Positions 1-10,529 of a DNA stretch of 64,000 nucleotides are shown here, in pieces; positions within the stretch are counted from its first letter, which is position 1; every line of letters begins with the position of its first letter. The position numbers were made by a program, and so were the translations under genes. This stretch comes from Diaporthe sp. PMI_573 (taxonomy: Eukaryota; Ascomycota; Sordariomycetes; Diaporthales; Diaporthaceae). The stretch covers positions 1,612,001-1,676,000 of the forward strand of contig JAJTUP010000006.1 in assembly GCA_021399435.1 (NCBI GenBank), written 5' to 3'. The notes beneath the pieces are model-generated. The model ran no database searches. It saw only the letters and a list, made by a program, of their open reading frames with translations, and was not told where the DNA came from.

Positions 1-496
1 GACATATAGGACGGCAGTTGGCAACAAGCGCCAACAGGCAAAACAGGGTTGGATTGGTGCCGGTCTACATAAACGCGTGCCCTCCCCCAAGAATGCCGTA
101 ACTTGGTATCGGTAGAATCTATGGTATCGAGGCACAGGGAAATGACTGTTTGCCCGCCGGCTGCTCCAGAGTGGAAGCGCCCGATAATAAGTAATAATGA
201 AACGAGTCGCTCTCAATGAAACTTGACAGACCACAAGCACCTGTTTGTGCCTGCTCTCTGGACTGCCTACCCCTGTGCGCAGTGAGTCGATGGGCGCGCA
301 CGGTCCACCAATGCCCCGACTAAAATTTGTGCAATCAAAGTGCTGGCTGGCCCCACCCTTCTGTGTCTCCTCATAAAACACCACATCACCCTGCCTGCTT
401 TGCCGCCCACACCCATCACTATCAGCAGTCCCTGCAGATTCGACCCTCCTGACTCTACTCGCTGCCGGACGCACAACCTCATCCACACGATTCAAG
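1..496. other. 5' flank of the splicing-factor gene
   Basis: No coding signal is visible here. The last 150 bases before the ATG at 497 are rich in C and CA, as in a fungal promoter and leader. An ACGCGT hexamer lies at 73-78, but this motif also occurs at unrelated places in the window, so I give it no function. Confidence 0.5.
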
Positions 497-2440
497 ATGG
501 CATCGTATGATGTCGAGGCACTCCTCGAGGAGACTGCGAAGCAAGATGTGAATATGGACGATGCACCGTCCCTGCAGGCAGCAGCCGACGGCACCAATGA
601 TGAAAAGCCCAACGGCGAGTCCCGCCACCGAAGTCGCGAGAGAAGCCGTGATCGCGAGCGGGACAAGGATAGAGACCGTGACCGTGACCGCAGCCGCGAC
701 AGGAAGCGACGCGACCGTGACCGCAGCCGTGACCGGTATAGCAGCCGCCGCGGCACCCCGGACGCCGAGAAAACCCCACGCAGTGATACCGGCAGCCATA
801 GGAGCAGTAGGCGCCGAAGTAGGAGCAGGGACCGCGATGATCGGTCCTCACGGCGCCACAGAGACGGGGACTACTATCGCGGCGGCCGCCAAGGTCGGTC
901 GCGCTCTCGGTCCCCAGGCGGCCGTTTCTACCGCCCTCGAGACCGCGATGATCGGCGGGATTATAGGGAACGCCGAGAGCGACGAGATGACGACCGAGAT
1001 CGCCGTGGCGGCCGGACCCCTCGCCCGGATAAAGATGTCAGCAGCGACCCTACACCGCCGCAGCTCACCGAGGACGAGAGGGATCGCAGGACTGTGTTCG
1101 TCCAGCAACTTGCCGCGAGGTTGAGGACAAAGGAGCTCAAGGAATTCTTCGAAAAGGTTGGCCCCGTATCTGAAGCTCAGATCGTCAAAGACCGGGTCAG
1201 CAACCGATCCAAGGGGTACGTGTCATAAACCCACCCATCGCAGGTCTCACCCAGGCTGCGCTACATCACGTGCTAACTCTTGCCTCCTAGTGTCGGCTAC
1301 GTTGAATTCAAGGACGAGGAATCTGTGCAGGCTGCTCTACAGCTTACTGGACAAAAGCTCCTAGGTATCCCGGTTATCGTCCAGCTCACCGAAGCTGAGA
1401 AGAATCGACAAGTCCGCGAGACCGGCGGCTCTGGCGGTCACCCCAACTCGATCCCTTTCCACCGTCTGTACGTTGGCAATATTCACTTCAGCATCACTGA
1501 GCAGGATCTTCAGAATGTCTTCGAGCCATTCGGCGAACTCGAGTTCGTCCAGCTTCAGAAGGATGATACAGGACGCAGCCGTGGCTATGGATTTGTGCAG
1601 TAAGCAGACCCCTCAGCCCCTTTCACCGACCTGCGAACTGACCCATTGCAGATTCCGAGATGCCGGCCAAGCACGTGAGGCTTTGGAGAAGATGAACGGG
1701 TTCGATCTTGCCGGTCGACCGATCCGCGTCGGACTTGGAAACGATAAGTTCACCCCTGAATCCACTGCCAATCTCCTGCAGAGATTCCAGGGCCAAAACC
1801 AACAGTATCAGGGGTCTGCTTTCTCGGGCGCTGGCGGCCGTGGTGCACCGACATCCAACTTCGACCGTGCCGGTGCCCGTGATAACGACAAGGGGACTGG
1901 CGCGAGCGCTCTGGACGATACCGACGTTGCTGGCGTCAATTTTAACAACTACAGCCGGGACGCTCTTATGAGGAAATTAGCGAGAACTGATGAGCCCCCG
2001 AGCGCAAACACTGAGCGACAGATTCTCAAACCGAAGACGGAGCCGAAGCCGCTGCCCGTCAGCGTGAGCCAGGCCAGCCGTTGCGTTGTTCTTCACAATA
2101 TGTTCGATCCCGATGAGTAAGTCGAGCCTCGAGTTCATCTTTGACGTTGGGAATCAATGTTCGCTAACTCTATCGCAGGGAAGAGGGAGACAACTGGGTC
2201 AAGGAACTCGAGGAGGATGTTCGCGAGGAGGCGGAGGACAAATACGGCCATGTCGTCCACATCTCCGTCGAGCCCAACTCCAAAGGAGATATTTATCTCA
2301 AGTTTGACAAGGTGCAGGGAGGCGAGAACGCGATCAAAGGCCTCAACGGTCGCTACTTCGGCGGCAGGATGATCACTGCTGCGCCGGTGGTAGATGCCGT
2401 CTATGCCAGTCTCTTCCGAGCAAACTCGAAGGCTTTCTGA
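497..2440 (+). CDS. rsd1: RBM39/Rsd1-like SR-type splicing factor
   Basis: Predicted nuclear pre-mRNA splicing factor of 584 aa. Exons are 497-1215, 1291-1599, 1652-2116 and 2179-2440; every junction is GT-AG and keeps the frame. The N-terminal 190 residues are an Arg/Ser/Asp-rich RS domain with repeated RDRDRD and RSRSR stretches. RRM1 starts near residue 198 (RTVFVQQL) and continues across intron 1 as [16 protein letters not shown]2 starts near 297 ([10 protein letters not shown], then GYGFVQF across intron 2). The C-terminal domain (about 487-580) is a U2AF-homology-type RRM ending in GRYFGGR, which contains the R-x-F signature that binds ULM peptides in U2AF and SF3b1 partners. This order (RS, RRM1, RRM2, UHM) is that of human RBM39 and fission yeast Rsd1. 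The start is the first ATG of the RS-rich frame. The domain call is seen in the sequence; the role is inferred from the family. Confidence 0.95.
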
Positions 2441-5400
2441 GTCGCTAATCCGGATCCGCAAATGCTTTGCTCTAGGCTTTCTCACGACCGGTAAGAGAAA
2501 GCATGGGCGATACGCAAAATTTCAGCGGTACTGATGACTGCAAGATTCATTTCATTTCAACTGCATTCCCTTGTGGAAGCGCTCAATCTCGCCGTCAAGC
2601 TCGAATGATCTCTCGACATCGCGATCACCGCAGTCACCGCCATCTCACTGCCCCTTCTGGATCCTCTCGGCAAGCACGGTTGCAAAACGGACAACAGGCT
2701 GGTTTGATCCCGCAACTGGAACACGACCACTGACGGGTTACGAGTTACAGGTTCCCACTGAACTGGTAACACAGTGCACGACAACTCGGCCCATCTTTTC
2801 ACTGATTATTATAGTACCCGGCGTTGAAGTCTCCGGTTCCTTCTTCCGTACAGGCATCGGTTTTGAAGAACATCATCTTGGAGTTAGGGTTAATTGACAA
2901 GATACTGATGATTGTACATAGGAGGATCGACAGGTTGACGTTTCCTTCCCGTCATCCCTAGCTGATGACCCTACATGCTCGAGACTGAGCGATTAATGGA
3001 ACAAGTTAGATTCCTTACAATACAGATTACTTACTGGAAGGCGCTGTCTTGTGACTCTGTGTCTCAGTCAAGTCCCGCGGCCCGAAGTTTTCCATGGCTC
3101 CGTATCGGTGGACTGCATGAAGTTCAATGGCGATAGTTCGTGGATGAACATACGACCCAGCTTTCAATGATCTGTCTTCCGTCTTCTGCCTTCCTTTGCC
3201 GTTCTCTTTCCTTGTTGACCAGCTTTGTACCTTACCGTGCTTCCCCGTCTGGTCTTCGCGTCCGGCGCGCTCAACATCAGAGCACATCTTGTAAATTTAC
3301 ACATAGGCCCAAATGCCGAAAACAAAACTCATGGTTCTCGGCTCGGATTGCTCGTGTTTTGCTATCACACCTTATCGCTCGTCCTGCCTCAGGATATATC
3401 CCATGTCTCCATCTCACGCTACTCCCCTTGTCACCGTGTAGAGGTCAGCTAGTCATGTAAGAAGGACATCTTACGCAACGCTGGGAGGGGGGGGGGGTTT
3501 AATGAACTTCTGCACTTTGACCTCTGCCACATGTTCTGGATTTCAGAATAAGGACTTCTGCGTCGTCGACAGCGGTGATAAATTTAGCTGAGTGATTCCG
3601 CTCTATTCCGGCCACCGCGGCCAAGTGCGCCGCAAGCGCGGGCATCACTATGCCTTCCATGGCTTGGATCCACCCATATTGATGTGTTTTCTCGTTCCCC
3701 TGAAGCAGCTTTTCCTGCACTTTCCTTGTAGTGTGTACATCTCGTGTCCTGCAACATCATATCCTGCAACTGCCGGAGCTGATGGTGCCCGTTCCCTCAG
3801 AAGGGAAGGCACTTCTCGTTGAGGAGGAAATTCCAAGTTGATCCCTTTTTGGTCTCTCTCTTTCTCTCCCTCCCGCTCTTGTCAAATACACCACACCGTA
3901 CGTGCCCTTTTCATCTCCCACCACGGCTTCCGGTATAAGCCAGCGGTCTCTTAATGCCCACAGCATCTGCTGGCCCTTGCCCAGTGATTTATACTCTTCT
4001 GCTGGCCACGACTCACGGGTCTTGTTCGCTCCCACAGTGGATTCTCTTGAGTTATTGGGGGCACATCTCTTCTCTGGACAAATCTCTCGCAAAGGGCCTT
4101 CCCGTTTTGGTTTCCCAGTATCTCAACCGAACATTAAGTTCCGGTTCTCGCCACTCGGCATCACGCCACAGCTCATGCTCCGCTCCCGTTCCGTGGCCTT
4201 GTTCCCTGGCAACACCGATCGCATACCACTGCCCGTCAACCGGTTGATACAAATTATTATTACCAGACGCTCTGTGCGAACATCACCATTGACGATGGAA
4301 ATAAGGGGGCTGCCCCAAAACAGGGGCTGCCCCAAAACATGATGTTCCTGAGGCACAAATCGAATCTTGCTCCTCGATTCCTGGCCGGAAGCGACATCGT
4401 GGCGCACCTTCTAAAAGTTGAAAGTTCGCATTGCACCTGGCACTCGGTCGAAGGGGTTTATCGTCGACTTTCCCGTCTCAGGCAACTTTTGAACTGTGTG
4501 CTTCTGTTTGAAACGTCCGGATCCCGCCGGTGGACATACCGAGAAGACTTTGACGAGCATGCCTCACCGTGCGTGTCGACTGGTTCCCACCGCTGGCGCA
4601 GGACATGGAAACGATCGGCGTGCGCTCCTCCTGATAACCATGCCTATTCAGATCTCCGTTATGGAGGGAAGGCTTTCCTTCTGAGGGCCAGACTTTGGAA
4701 AGGAGTCGTGCACGCCGACCACTCACAGCATAAAGGTCGATCCCGATACTGCAGAGTTTGAAAACCGTGCCGTGGTCCGAGGCTTCAGGTATGGTTTTCA
4801 ATCTCATTACCAGTGGTCTGAGTGTGACAATAACCCAGAAGCGGCATAGAATAATGACCAGCGCGATCTTGGGAAGACAAAAGCCCATTGTACCGAACTG
4901 GGCTAGACATGCACAGCTTCGCCGAGGCTACAGGCCACGATGTGCCCCTGAGAGGCAGAGGGCGTGGTATCCGCCGGCCTCTTGTGGGACCTCTTCGCAG
5001 CCAGATAGACGTCCCGTCTGCCTTTCCCTTCAATCACAATCCCTTGCAAGGCTCTCACCGACTGCAGCACATCCTCGTCTTCTTGCGTGCGTCCTCCTGT
5101 GGTCTCTGCGTCCTTGCTCTGGTGCAGACGGATGACTCGCCCCCTTTCACGATACTTGGTTTGTTTTGCCTCGCTCAGGGGCAGAACGTTCCGCTGGCTT
5201 CCGAGGGCTTCTGCAAAACGACACTCGGCGGCAGACGACCTTTTAACTGGAGGCATCACTGCCTGCTGGGCCATTTAAGCAGTCCCAATTCCTAGCACAC
5301 CACAATCCACCCTCTCCCCCCTTCCTTTCGACACCTTCCTTTCACCCACTTCCTTTCGGTACCTCTGCAGGAAGTCTGGAGGCCTTCCATCGTCCCCCTT

Positions 5401-5863
5401 CTTGATCACCTTCTTTGTGAGTCTAGAGAGACTTCCTTCCTTCATCCTCCTTGCAGCATCACCTCCATCTGCATCCAGGCCAGCCGCAGCCGGGCCAACA
5501 GCAGCCGCAGCGTCGTCAACACCAGCAATAGCGGCATCAGACAAGATCCTCCCACTGCCCAAGATCAGTCAACCAAGCAGGCCTGCTTGACCTGCCTGTG
5601 TGCCTTGACAACACCCCCCTTCGGCCTACCATTGGAGCTGAAGCATAGGTAAGTAGACATCTCCAAGAGCACGCAGACCAAGAGCCAACATCACCTGGAA
5701 GACACGGCTCACCAACCCCATAGCTAGCAACGGCATCGACCAATCCACCCATTTGAAAGCCGACCAGCGGGACATAGGCAGAGCACCCCATCACAAGGCC
5801 TTCGCATCAGCAGCAAGTGTGTTTGTGCACGCACCAAATGGTGCATTCGCTCCCTCTGGCACC
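2441..5863. other. 3.4-kb non-coding gap with a spliced leader at its right end
   Basis: No ORF in this gap looks like a protein gene. It holds a run of 11 G at 3487-3497, a telobox-like TTAGGGTTAA at 2884-2893 and the 17-bp direct repeat at 4306-4339. From about 5280 the DNA becomes CT-rich and then CAG-rich, as in a transcribed leader. A convincing leader intron lies at 5649-5723: donor GTAAGT, a CTCAC branch-like site and a TAG acceptor. Confidence 0.5.
4306..4339. repeat. 17-bp tandem repeat, two perfect copies
   Basis: The unit GGGGCTGCCCCAAAACA occurs twice head to tail. Each copy contains the small inverted repeat GGGGC-T-GCCCC, so each could form a short hairpin. It is in non-coding DNA and has no obvious function. 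Confidence 0.85.
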
Positions 5864-6445
5864 ATGAGCTCGCTCATATCCGGAAGTGAGTTGTCTCAGC
5901 AGGCCCCTGAGCCCGGCTCGGATGCCAGCGGGCAGGACCAGTATGTGGCTGCCTCCAGTCGCCAGAGCATCAAGGCTGCACCCGGTCTCCCGTATGTCTC
6001 CTCTCCCAAGGTAGACAACATGCGCAGCCTGTTCAGCTGACTCCCTCCCACAGGTCGACAAGCACAAATAACACCACCGTGGACACCGACGCTCGTGCTT
6101 TGAAGTTGTTCCGGACTCTTGAGTTCATGACAAGAGACGTGGTACGTTACAGCGTGTCTTGCGAGTTTCTGCTCTTTATACCGCTGTTTTGTGCTTTTCG
6201 TCTGCAACAATGCTTTCTGCTTCACTGTCTCGACCAGGAGGGATGAAGCTGTCTTCTCCAGCGATTGTCACCCAGTCCAGAGGGCCTGGGAACGCATGAG
6301 TTGGTCATCCAGTCCAGAGGGGCTGGGATATCAGTCGATTTTGCAGTCCAGAGGGCCTGCTATAGCCTTGGTCACCCAGTCCAGAGGGCCTGGAGCCGCC
6401 GTTGGTGTTGATGCTGTGGAGGCACCTCCTTGGGTCGGTGTGAAT
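5864..6445 (+). CDS. Possible short gene or alternative 5' exons of the downstream gene
   Basis: Tentative. ATG at 5864 opens an exon (5864-5991) followed by a well-formed intron, 5992-6053 (GTATGT donor, GCTGAC branch-like site, CAG acceptor), and a second exon, 6054-6141, ending at donor GTACGT. Two continuations fit the frame. Acceptor 6237 gives a 74-aa protein ending E-G-stop at 6244. Acceptor 6346 gives a third exon, 6347-6445, encoding SRGPAIALVTQSRGPGAAVG and on to GVN, then donor GTGAGT in phase 0. In the second case the message could splice to the phase-0 exon at 7367 of the next gene. A 9-codon upstream ORF (5838-5867) ends at a TGA overlapping the 5864 ATG. Residues are Ser/Gln/Ala-rich and I recognise no domain. 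It could also be a degenerate duplicate of the 5' part of the next gene. Confidence 0.35.
6267..6395. repeat. Imperfect minisatellite around CAGTCCAGAG
   Basis: The core CAGTCCAGAGGGCCTGG recurs four times, with starts at 6273, 6310, 6344 and 6377 (33-37 bp spacing) and short diverged spacers. Spacings are not all multiples of three, so it did not evolve as a protein repeat, although one reading frame through the last two copies is open. Confidence 0.8.
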
Positions 6446-7093
6446 GTGAGTCTCCTGCCACTGCAGAGCTGGCCCCCTGGCAGCAGTCCGTCATTGTGCA
6501 AGCTGCATTCTGATGGCTGCCCCAGCTATGCAAGACCCTCCCCCCTGGCTGCCTTCACTTTCCAAGTCTCGTTTGCCTGCTACTTCACCACAGAACGCTC
6601 GTTTGTCCGAACTGGCTGTACTCTCTCGGCCGTCCCATCTTCGTTTGGCCTTTGGCAAAATTTCAACCTCAAAAACCTGCGTTGCCAGGCTGCCAGAACC
6701 TTCCTTCCCACCAAGCCATTCACCGTTTGACCACATCACTGACAACTTGTCTCAAGACTCCCCACCACAATCCTGTCAATCCTCCAAGCAAGCTGTCTGG
6801 TTTCCTGCCTCGCCTTCGTCTTCCCTGCTTCTAATCATTCTTCACAACATAGCCTCACTCCACATCAAGTCAATTCTGCGTTTTCTTGGAGTGCCTGGCA
6901 CCTGAAAGTAGCGACCTCTGCTATCTCGCACCGACTGTCTTCTTTGAGCACAGTCGTTCGTGATAGTTCCCCGCGCCTTTCTGGAGCCATTCGCAACAGA
7001 CTTTGTTCTGGAGTACCCTGGGAATCATTCTAGTCTTTACACCTCTTGCGTCTTTGTTTCCCCTTCCTCTCGCACACGCGCTCAACATCGGAA
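6446..7093. other. Non-coding DNA upstream of the coiled-coil gene
   Basis: Pyrimidine-rich, with no protein-like ORF after about 6450. The last 80 bases before 7094 are CT-rich then CA-rich (for example TTTCCCCTTCCTCTCGCACAC), which looks like an ordinary promoter and transcription start for the gene at 7094. If the exon ending at 6445 is joined to 7367, this stretch would be intron in that isoform. Confidence 0.45.
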
Positions 7094-9269
7094 ATGAGCT
7101 CCAAGTCTTCTGCTGCTGATGGAGCTTCGCTCTACTCGCCAAAGGAGTCAACGGTCATGTCAACGGAGTCAGCTAACCAACGGCGACAGACTCCTTCCAC
7201 CGACAACTCGTACCGTCCCGGTCAGCCGTCGGGACTTGCGATCACTGCCGGTCGAGAGGAGCCCAGCCAGGGGCCAGGTGCCGTTGGCCTCGTCGATGTA
7301 AGTATCTCCAAGGCTCACGCCACATCATTTTACCATGCGGACGACATTCTGACTTTTCAAACGTAGGAGGTGCGCGGCGTGTGCACCAAAGCGCAGGAGA
7401 ACCTGCGCATGTTGAACCAGGCCGTTCACTGCCAGCCTGGAATACCTGGAAGAACCGCCGATCTCATTGGCAATGACCTGTCAGCCGTGGCACACCAGTT
7501 CATTACCATCAGTTCGGTTTGCAATGCGCTGGAGAAGCAGCTGGACGAAGACAAGCGGGACCACCGCCGAGAGCTGGTGGCCCAGCAAGCCTCGCATGAG
7601 GCTTACCAGGGTGGCCTTCACGCACAACTTGCCAAGGCCAACATCACGATCGACGGCTTCCAAGATCAGATCCGACATTTGGAACAGCACATTGCCAAGC
7701 TCGAGAGGAACCCCAAGGGCGACATAGAGGCCAAGGCACAGAAGCTCAATGAGAAGGTCAACAACCAAAAGCGCCGAATCAATGAGCAACAGGCGCAGAT
7801 CGAGGTATGCTTGTTCATGGATACCTAGAGACATGAGTTATGTGCATGCAGCTGACCTAACATCCCAGACCCTGAAGCGGAAGCTGAGCCAGGGGAGCAA
7901 GCTCAGCAAGCTCGCCGTCAATGACAAGAAGGAGAATGACTGCTCTCCCCCGCTGGGTTTTCCTCACTCGGCTACTTCTGAACTCCCGTACAGGAAGCGC
8001 AGAAGTCCTCCCGTGCCCCAGCCGAAGATAGGATCAGCCATCACCGAGGAGGATCAGGAATTCCTTCTCAACAACCTTAGAAGCAACATTGACGGTCGTC
8101 AAGGTTTCCCTCCGCGTCAAGGAGCCACCCGAATGGACAGGGACGCTTACTTCCAAGGTGGACCTGCTCCTGCGGCTCCCTCGTTCGGCCAGTTTGGCAA
8201 TCAGCTTCCGTGTGCAGTCGGACCCAACAACCCCCCTGGTGGCCATCCAGGCTACTACGGTCCCTACCCTCCTGCTCCATCCTACGGTCAACACACTGGT
8301 GGCCCTACCCACGGACCACCTGTGTCGCACCACACATATGGCTTGCCGAGCATGCAACCTTCGGCATCTCTCTCCAACCCTCGAGCCGGCCCCTCGGGCT
8401 ATGTCCCTCGCACGCGTCCTAGTAACGCCCTCGTTCTTCGACAAGATGACGATCCTACTGTCGTCTCATGGAGGGACATGTTCCAGAAACTGTTCGACGC
8501 TGTCAAGGGCTGGACAGAGGGGGCAGACGAGGATATCGACCCTGTTGTTGTTGACCGTGTTACCAAGGTTAACGACAGGCTTTGGCAATACATCCGGAGT
8601 CTCGCCTCGTGCTACAAGGACCCTCAGAGCACTTCTGACCATGCTCTCTTCTTACTGAAGTCCAAGGACCACCGGGCAAAATTCATCACCCGCTTGATCC
8701 TCCAGTACATTGAACAGGAGGTGCTTCGTCCCAAGTTTTGGCTGGGTTGGGACGACGAGCTGGACATGATCCTGAAGTCATCGGTCCTCCCTGTACTGGA
8801 GAGTACAGTGTATCCATTCGACCAGCGACGCACTGCACGTGAGCAATTGAAGAACGTGGTTGACTCGATTGTCAAGGACCCGGAATACAAGACAAGGAAG
8901 CGTGTAGCCAGGATGAAGCACCACGCCGAGGCTCTTTGGGAGATCGCGGGGTCTTTCTACCCGGGTAAGGCTCAGGAGGACAACACCATCGTGGGTCTGT
9001 ACAGCATCGTCAACATCGCGATAGAGGCCAGCGCTCAGATGATGCGGAGCCGCCTATCGTTCTCGTTCATCTGGAACGAGTGCGGCGTCAAGTTCAGCCA
9101 CGACTCCCACGTGGCCATCAACGAGCACCTCAATGGCTACGCGGTGCAGTACAACAAGCACATGCGTGTCGCCATCGTCGTCACGCCCGGCGTCAGCTAC
9201 CGGGACGACAACGGGCCCAGCATCCTGGCACGCAGCCTCTTCAAGGCGAACGTCATGGTCATGCAGTGA
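7094..9269 (+). CDS. Unrecognised coiled-coil protein with conserved-looking C-terminal domain
   Basis: A 680-aa protein. Exons are 7094-7297, 7367-7804 and 7869-9269; all junctions are phase 0 with clean GTAAGT/GTATGC donors and AG acceptors. Residues 1-68 are Ser/Thr-rich. Residues about 70-230 are strongly helical, with heptad-like Leu/Ile/Ala spacing and many Glu/Lys/Gln, so probably a coiled coil (IDGFQDQIRHLEQHIAKLER). A basic stretch with KRKLSQGSK and RKRRSPP follows and could be a nuclear localisation signal. Residues about 312-391 are Pro/Gly/Tyr/His-rich. Residues about 405-680 form a compact helical domain (SWRDMFQKLFDAVKGW ... LWQYIRSLASCYKD ... WEIAGSFYPGK). I do not recognise this domain and assign no function. 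There is no signal peptide or membrane segment. Confidence 0.85.
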
Positions 9270-10529
9270 ACGGAATCCAGCGCCTGGCAGCGAGGCATGA
9301 CGCATCAGACGCATGTATCCTCAAGACGATCTCGCCACGACTTGTGATGTCTCGACGGCTCTCGAGACAGCTCTTCTCTGCACCCTTGGCATGATTTCCT
9401 CTCTTCTAGACCTTCTTGTTGTCATTTGAATGGCGTTTTCGAATATTCGACCCCTTCTCGTGCAGCCCGCGGCTCTGACATATCGAGGTTGGAGCCAACA
9501 TTCCCTGACCGTTCCATTTTCGAATTTGATCCTCTGCTTTGGCCCCCTTCCAGTGCTGCTCAAGATGGCATAGCGTAGGTCAGCATGCTGATTGCCATGG
9601 ACGGTCCGTCACCAAGTATCATGGAGGTAGCGCGGCACTAGCACTTTGGCTGTGCTTCCTCGACCCGCCTCGACCATGTCTGCGGCTCTACTTCCCTTAC
9701 GATAATGACACCCTTTTCTTTCGGTCTTTCTTTCTTTTCTTTCCGGCATCTCTCGATTTCGTCATTGGCTGGTGTGCGGCGTAACTTGGAAACATTCGTC
9801 ACAGTCTCTTTCTTCCGATTTGCGGTGTTACGGACGGTTCTCTTTCTTTGATGAGGCACGCCAAGGACGACGATGGACGCGGCTACACGATTACTCTGAT
9901 GCGTCCGGCATGGGAGGTGTGGCATCGGCACCGACAGTTGAAGTTTTGGAACTGTTAGGATCTGGAGAGCTCTGTTGCAGGGCCATTGATGAAATTCAAT
10001 GATGAATACTCTCAGGTTTGACAGGTAGAAAATAAAAGTCCTCATGGGCCCCAAGCTGATGCTCTCGTGCCACGTGCAACGCCAAGTTGTTCAAGTGAGG
10101 CTGTCCCAGCGGTCAGGGTGTTCATCTGCCGCAAGCTGTTCCACAGCAAACTCCATGCTGGAATGATGCCTCCTCTTCCACTTGAGCACATACCCGGTAG
10201 GCACACTCTGTTGTTACTGGCCACACATGTATCGGGGAAACGCCGTTCGTATTGGCATTTTCGTTCACGGACGTTCACGCAAGTACACTGTCACTTTCCA
10301 GTCTCACCGCGTGAGGCCATACAGTAGGTGAGGTAATGCCATGGTATATCGCTTATACAGTCGTTCAAGCGTCCTTCTCTCCACGACAAGAAGGCCTGTA
10401 ACTTGAATTTCTACTTTGTCACCATGCCCTTACCCACCAGACCGTCGTGCACTCAGTTGTCTCCAAATTTCTTGAACCTGTAACAGAGTTTAGTAGCCTG
10501 AACTTCCCGGAGTAATCGGTGTATATCAC
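9270..10529. other. Convergent 3' intergenic region
   Basis: Lies between the ends of the coiled-coil gene (+) and the aminotransferase (-). No coding signal. A TC-rich stretch occurs around 9705-9740 and AATAAAA at about 10031; either may belong to 3'-end formation, but I cannot assign a poly(A) site. Confidence 0.4.

Noticed and set aside
73..78. ACGCGT upstream of the splicing factor, and further copies near 8410, 36096, 41326 and 52341
   Set aside because: The hexamer is not enriched in the window; only the copies near RNR1 and cdc11 have a functional rationale.
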